Source of the DNA: Solen grandis
Lineage: Eukaryota > Mollusca > Bivalvia > Adapedonta > Solenidae
NCBI GenBank assembly: GCA_021229015.1
Contig: CM037781.1
Location: forward strand, 70,888,173-70,952,172
Length of the DNA: 64,000 bases
Reading direction: 5' to 3'
A model generated the notes under the pieces. The model was given only the letters and a program-made list of their open reading frames with translations. It searched no databases and was not told the DNA's origin. Positions 59,441-64,000 of the stretch are shown in pieces (position 1 is the stretch's first letter; each line of letters starts with the position of its first letter). The translations under genes were made by a program, and so were the position numbers.

Positions 59441-60156
59441 TTGCACATGCGCACTCTACATTTTCGGTTAACCGCAATATTAAAACCAACGGTCAACAAC
59501 ACAACGCGATGTTAACCTAATTTGCTTTTCTTCAGAGTGACGGCCAGACGAACATTATTAGCCTATTCAAAACGTAAAATACGTATGTATAACATTGATT
59601 AAGATGCCTTTTTAATAATAAAGTCTTGTTTTTTTATTGAAAATCATTCTGATTATGAATAAGGAATTGGTTTGAAACATATTTTCGCGAGTTGAGTTTG
59701 ACTTGTTTATCGTATATTGTATATACCGGTAGTTAAAATTCAAGATGTCTAAGTCTAGAATTTACTTTTATCTGCTATAAATTTTAGTTTGAGGACCAAA
59801 GGATCAATAATGTCGATCAAAAGTTAGATGAAATGTGTTGTTACTTTTTGCATTATTTACTATATTGTTAAAAATAATGATAACGTTACGTACTGTAATG
59901 GGCAATTTTCTGGTATACATTCCATAATGGTATTCCTACAAGATAACAAATCCTGAAACAAATCTGTGTTTACTATTATCATGTATTTATATATTTCTGT
60001 ATCATAAAGCACTGTTATAAATCACTTGTATTCCGATCAAAGTATGCCTTGCTATTTAAACTTGCAACAGATATACATGAAGCTACATTAAGATATTCAC
60101 ATCTCTGACATATAGAACTGGATGATTCATAATGTATACGCTTTGTGTAATTGTAG
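59441..60156. other. Possible intron or upstream region of the DUF4806-like gene
   Basis: A TTTGCTTTTCTTCAG acceptor-like site ends near 59536. What follows has no long frame, so an untranslated exon is possible but unproven. Confidence 0.3.
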
Positions 60157-60306
60157 ATAGAATACCTGTCAACCTGTTTAGTTCAAATTTCTGGGACGTT
60201 GTGAGGAGGTTTTTGAATGGAAATGAGCTGGATGTAAACTACAACTTCCATGGACAGAAGGGGATGCTGTCATTTACCAAACTTCATATCATGGATGAAT
60301 TTTACA
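60157..60306 (+). CDS. Exon with DUF4806-like C-terminal domain segment
   Basis: Acceptor TGTGTAATTGTAG ends at 60156 and donor ACA/GTAAGTTTTG starts at 60307, giving a 150-nt exon open in one frame, with one base needed upstream and one left over. The peptide has VVRRFL, a short spacer, NELDVNYNF, then HGQKG, SFTKL and HIMDEFY. Order and spacing recall the end of the DUF4806 domain (V-R-R-x-L, E-L, aromatic, G-x-K-G, F-x-x-L-x-I). That family is of unknown function and multi-copy in several invertebrates. The match is from memory of the family pattern. Base composition is richer in GC than its surroundings, as expected for an exon. Confidence 0.55.
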
Positions 60307-61653
60307 GTAAGTTTTGCTGCAAGAAACTCTAGCCAAGTCTTAACTGTAATGAGGTCATAGTCAATGCCTTGGAATTATTATTTTTTATATAATTTACAAG
60401 CAAGATGTGTTACACTAAATAGAACCGAGAGGGTTGAGTTGATAACACACATCTCCTATATTATGATTTATTTATAAAATGCATTGTTCAGTGGAACACA
60501 TATGAAAAAAATGATACTTAATTCTCATCAGTTATATATTTTAGTTTCAAGGCCAAGTTTAACAGTCCCAACATTGTTTGATTTTCTTTCGTAAGATATA
60601 TTTTATACCTTTTGAACTTTCAGAACCACAGCACTGAAGACGCTGTGTAAGAGGTCTATAAATGGCTGGCAGGTGGTACTGGACAGGGAAGGGGGAAGAA
60701 AACAGTGCAACAAAAGTCAGACAAATCTTGAATGTAGGAATTCCAACAGGAGACACTCTCAATAAGTGGAGGGGCAGATTCATAGTGAATAGTTTAGAAT
60801 ATAGTTTTGAATAGTTGAATATCAGTCCATTATTTTTCAGACACGTCAATCTTTGAATTAAGTATACTATACTATTTGCTTTTCTTTTATTAAGCTTTAA
60901 ATGAATATGTTCTGTAACTAACAATTTTGTGGAGATTGGACTACTATTACGTGCATGAGAAGTGCTGATAAGATTAATCCAGATTATTTTTTTTTCACAT
61001 TGTTAAACATGCTATGCCAACAATCTATATGTTATATATAAAATATATTTTCACATATCCATGTATCACTTGGCTGAACAAGATAGTCTGCTTAGTCTGT
61101 ATATTTATATTTTCACCACCCAGTTTGATATGGTTGATTTAAGTATATGAAATAGTAATGCTGAAGTAATCCATCATTACAGTTAGCCTTTTTATTTTGA
61201 ATTTCAATGTCACTTCATATTTCAAGTACTTTAAGTTTAAAAACTTAAGATGAGATAATAGTTGTTATTTGTGTGATTGTGATACATTTATTAGTCTAGT
61301 CTTGAAATGGTAGTTATTTTCTTTTTACAATAGTATGCATTTTGGTATAAAAGGTTATTGAGTTTATGTGCAGTGTTAAAGATATGCAATCTTTAAGTGT
61401 TTGTTATTGTTGCATAAGAAATTGTCTTATGGTTAGGAAATCAAACATCACTTTTAAACTTTAAATAGCACATTGAAAATGAAAAATATCCATTTGTTTT
61501 TGAATGAATTATGACTTATGATTTGTATTTTCTCAGCATGTGATTAAATTGAAGTTTTTATTAAATTAAGAAGAAAAATAAAACTGTATGTTGTATTTGA
61601 GGGACCTATTTTCTGATTTTCAGTAATATTATTTTTGAGCGACACATTTTCAG
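60307..61653 (+). other. Putative phase-1 intron
   Basis: Bounded by GTAAGT at 60307 and ACACATTTTCAG at 61642-61653. An alternative acceptor, TCTGATTTTCAG ending at 61623, has a better pyrimidine tract and keeps the same frame. No other gene is seen inside. Confidence 0.4.
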
Positions 61654-61740
61654 AGGCTATTGGTACTAGTTTTCCACATTTGACTGCACATTCAGACAGT
61701 GCAGTGGTATGGAGCTATATTACATGCAAATGGGATGCAA
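61654..61740 (+). CDS. Second DUF4806-like exon (end of domain)
   Basis: Starts AGGCTATTGG. With the leftover base of the 60157 exon it forms a Lys codon and continues AIGTSFPHLT, AVVWSYITCKW. An A-I then F-P, then a helix ending in a W resembles the tail following DUF4806 domains, where a similar A-I/F-P and K-x-W-L pattern is usual. The frame runs straight into the CCCATATGGG minisatellite at about 61735, so the true end of the gene may be interrupted by it, or a donor lies near 61711 (GTATGG). Start choice between 61624 and 61654 is open. Confidence 0.4.
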
Positions 61741-62040
61741 ATATGGAACCCCTAAGGGGCCCATATTGGATCTTGGTGGGCTGCCCATATGGGACCCATG
61801 CCAAAACAGGTTGCACTTTCGACATGGGTCCCATGTGGGTAGCCCATATGGGACCTATGTAGAATCTAGGTGGGCTGCCCATATAGGACCCTTGAGGGGT
61901 ACATATTGGATCTTGGTGGGCTGCCCATATGGAACCCAGCAGACCAAAACAGGTTGCACGTTCGACATGGGTCCCATGAGGGTAGCCCATATTGGGCCTA
62001 TGTGGGAAACCATATGGGACCCATATGGGTCCCTTATATA
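61730..62040. repeat. CCCATATGGG minisatellite, right copy
   Basis: Two ~141-bp units are marked by GGATCTTGGTGGGCTGCCC (61768 and 61909), AAAACAGGTTGCAC and TTCGACATGGGTCCCAT. Palindromic CCCATATGGG words match the left copy at 58860-59440. Confidence 0.8.
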
Positions 62041-62150
62041 TTGCTATCTTGGAAGTGGCTCGATATTCGAAGCTTGGTTGATTTTTTTTGCCGAATTTGG
62101 ATCTTATATGTGATAAGAAGTTCGCCTTTAGCTCGATATTAAAAATCGAA
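62041..62150 (-). repeat. AGCTCGATATT repeat, right partial unit
   Basis: Joined to the minisatellite through ATTGCTATCTTGG, the inverted equivalent of CCCAGATAGCAAGGG at 58873. GTGGCTCGATATTCG and TTTAGCTCGATATT relate it to 58440-58800. Confidence 0.6.
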
Positions 62151-64000
62151 TGATGATGACAGATGTTTTTTTCCAACTTCTAGCACACATTTCATCCTTC
62201 AAAGTGACAAAGTCACTGTAGGAAAAACTCAGAAAAAGAAAAAAAAAAGAAGATTGTATAGTCAATTTGTACTCAGTGTTGACCTTGCACACGCTATAAC
62301 TAAGTTGACAGAGAGAATGTTCCGTGATCAAGGCATTATACAAGATTGAAATGATTAAGAACAACAGGAACAGGAAATTTGCATGTTCGTGATTTTCAAC
62401 CATTTTGGTGCACTTCAAAACTAGGCATATGTATATAATTAGGTTTGATTGGTCGGTTTGATTCACCCTTGTCCACAGTTTCCTTTTCATCCCTATAGTT
62501 GTTCAATGGTATTGTAAAGGTCGTCGTTATTTTGGCAACTTCATAATCTAAACCTTTAATGGCAAACGCTATCATTGTGAAATTAGAGTTTCAAATACAT
62601 CTTAAAGATCTCCATTTTGTTCAGCTTGAAAGCAATCAATTAGATCGGTTTTAATGTCATTAATGATATCCTTAACGAATTACATAAAAGAGGTGAAAAT
62701 GGGACTTCTTAGTTTTAAATGAAATACATATATAGCAATAATTTAAGCGTTGTTGTTCGATTCGTAAGTTCTTGTATTTATTATAACCTTGCGTCAAATA
62801 CCCAGTTCTGGTCATTTATTTCTCCTGATATTATTGATAGTTGAATTGAATGTTTGTACTTCAGAAAAGTGTGTGTTGATACAAAGATCAGGCAATTAAC
62901 AGTGATCATAATTAAAAATACATGAGGAATTTCTGGATTTTTCTTCTGAAAACTATGCTCATAAACGTCTTGAATGTATTAACAAAAGCTAGGGAGTGTA
63001 TCTCTGCGACTCTATTTTCGAGGACAACAACGACGACCCACGACCATAAGAACTCAATACTTTTGATATTAATATACATGCAAAAAACACTTGCATGCAC
63101 TATTAATCTCATGAAGTTTTACCCAAGTTAAACCAGAGGTTTTGGAGATAAAATGCAAATAAAATTGACCAAAATTACAAAGGATCTTAGCTCTGTGATA
63201 ATTTATCAGACCTATGCATTATTAGTTGGCGCAAGAATAACCTGAAACAGAGTTGCCACCAGTGAAGTGTTAGTAACAACCACAAACAGAAAAAAAATAC
63301 AGTCATCATCGTACATGCGACCACCTGTATTAAACGAAGTTTCCATTAAACGACCGTTATAAATCCCGCCCGAACATTTTTACTATATCAATTTATCCCA
63401 TTAAGCGCCTTTTTTATTATGCGACCAGCGACCACATAAACCAAGTCCCAGCACGTAAGATTATGCACAAAATCAACTTTTTTGAGCGACCGTGTTTGAT
63501 TCCGTTGCTAATTATCGTGTACGCTGGAGCATGTGTATATTCATCTTTAACACATCCGAACAAACAAACAATTATCCTGATCATAAGTGCTCACCTGAAA
63601 CCAATTTGTTTTGACCACGCATGACTGCACCATGTGCAACTAAATTCTAAATATAGTTCCTGGTTCCCGTTTCAACAGTTACTAACCATAACATAGGTGA
63701 AACCATCCCTCAAATGCCGAATGCTTCGGATTTTGGTAAAATACTATTTGGGAATAAGGTAAATTAATACTTCCGGATGCAATGCGTACCATTAACAATT
63801 CGTATGTACATTGCTTCTTATGATACGCGACGAGGGCGCACGGTTGAAATAAATTTATCGGGGGTTTCTGGATTTATGTTAGACAAAGACATAAAGAAAA
63901 CTCATTGCTAAATAATATTTTTTTCTTGAAATTGTCCGAATCCATCCATGAATTCGATGTCAAATTTTGTTTTTCCACCGAATACCAAATGCAAACCTAA
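62151..64000. other. Gene-free stretch with MITE-2-like trace
   Basis: At 63315-63500, GCGACCACCTGTATTAAACG and GCGACCAGCGACCAC recall the 'gtggtcgc' ends of MITE family 2, but inverted ends are not convincing. No gene is supported. Confidence 0.4.

Noticed and set aside
58799..59471. Open frames on both strands rich in Met-Gly-Pro-Tyr-Gly
   Set aside because: They translate the CCCATATGGG minisatellite. Both strands and several frames are equally open.
61709..62176. Frames of 134 and 153 codons on opposite strands
   Set aside because: Again mostly minisatellite translation. Only the first ~30 codons on the plus strand overlap a believable exon.

Overview
The window looks like gene-poor nuclear DNA of a bivalve mollusc, probably a marine clam. 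The evidence is the repeat content. It holds tRNA-derived SINEs, hairpin-ended elements carrying ~143-bp monomers rich in GGTCAAAAACTAGGTCA, CCCATATGGG minisatellites and AGCTCGATATT repeats, all of a kind I associate with bivalve genomes. I see no bacterial operon, no rRNA, no intact tRNA gene and no CRISPR. No open frame exceeds about 150 codons and no complete host gene is present. The species call is an inference.

Layout. 1-8.4 kb: SINEs, including a tandem run of tRNA-like units split by a second SINE with a 12-bp target duplication, plus a repeat rich in AAGGTCAAAGGTCA. 9.3-10.8 kb: a hairpin-ended, Helentron-like element carrying about 8.5 monomers. 12.9-20.7 kb: SINEs, two MITE families, a pyrimidine-rich VNTR and the second, inverted copy of an exact 49-bp motif first seen at 2.9 kb. 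22.0-43.26 kb: a noisy block with homopolymer problems that ends at a 100-N gap. It contains a broken C2H2 zinc-finger array (26.1-27.9 kb) and, at about 28.5-38.05 kb, an extremely AT-rich stretch with a recurring GC-rich motif and a tandemly duplicated coding-like unit. That stretch may be foreign DNA, an endogenous element or a misassembly. 43.4-52.1 kb: clean sequence with a second Helentron-like copy nested in a short-repeat array, a palindromic GAGCATGATGCTC array interrupted by a coding-like segment, and a possible 30-nt microexon. 53.0-57.2 kb: more VNTR and dispersed repeats, a well-formed TTAA-flanked piggyBac-like MITE with a 30-bp internal hairpin, and a second copy of a MITE seen at 17.6 kb. 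58.4-62.2 kb: two phase-compatible exons resembling the C-terminal half of a DUF4806-type domain, lying between two inverted copies of a composite satellite.

The best-supported points are the Helentron-like elements, the piggyBac-like MITE, the SINEs with target duplications and a shared 3' tail, the zinc-finger array and the DUF4806-like exon pair. The zinc-finger frameshifts may be sequencing errors rather than decay, because they fall in the noisy block. Most apparent ORFs elsewhere are translations of satellites or transposon ends.
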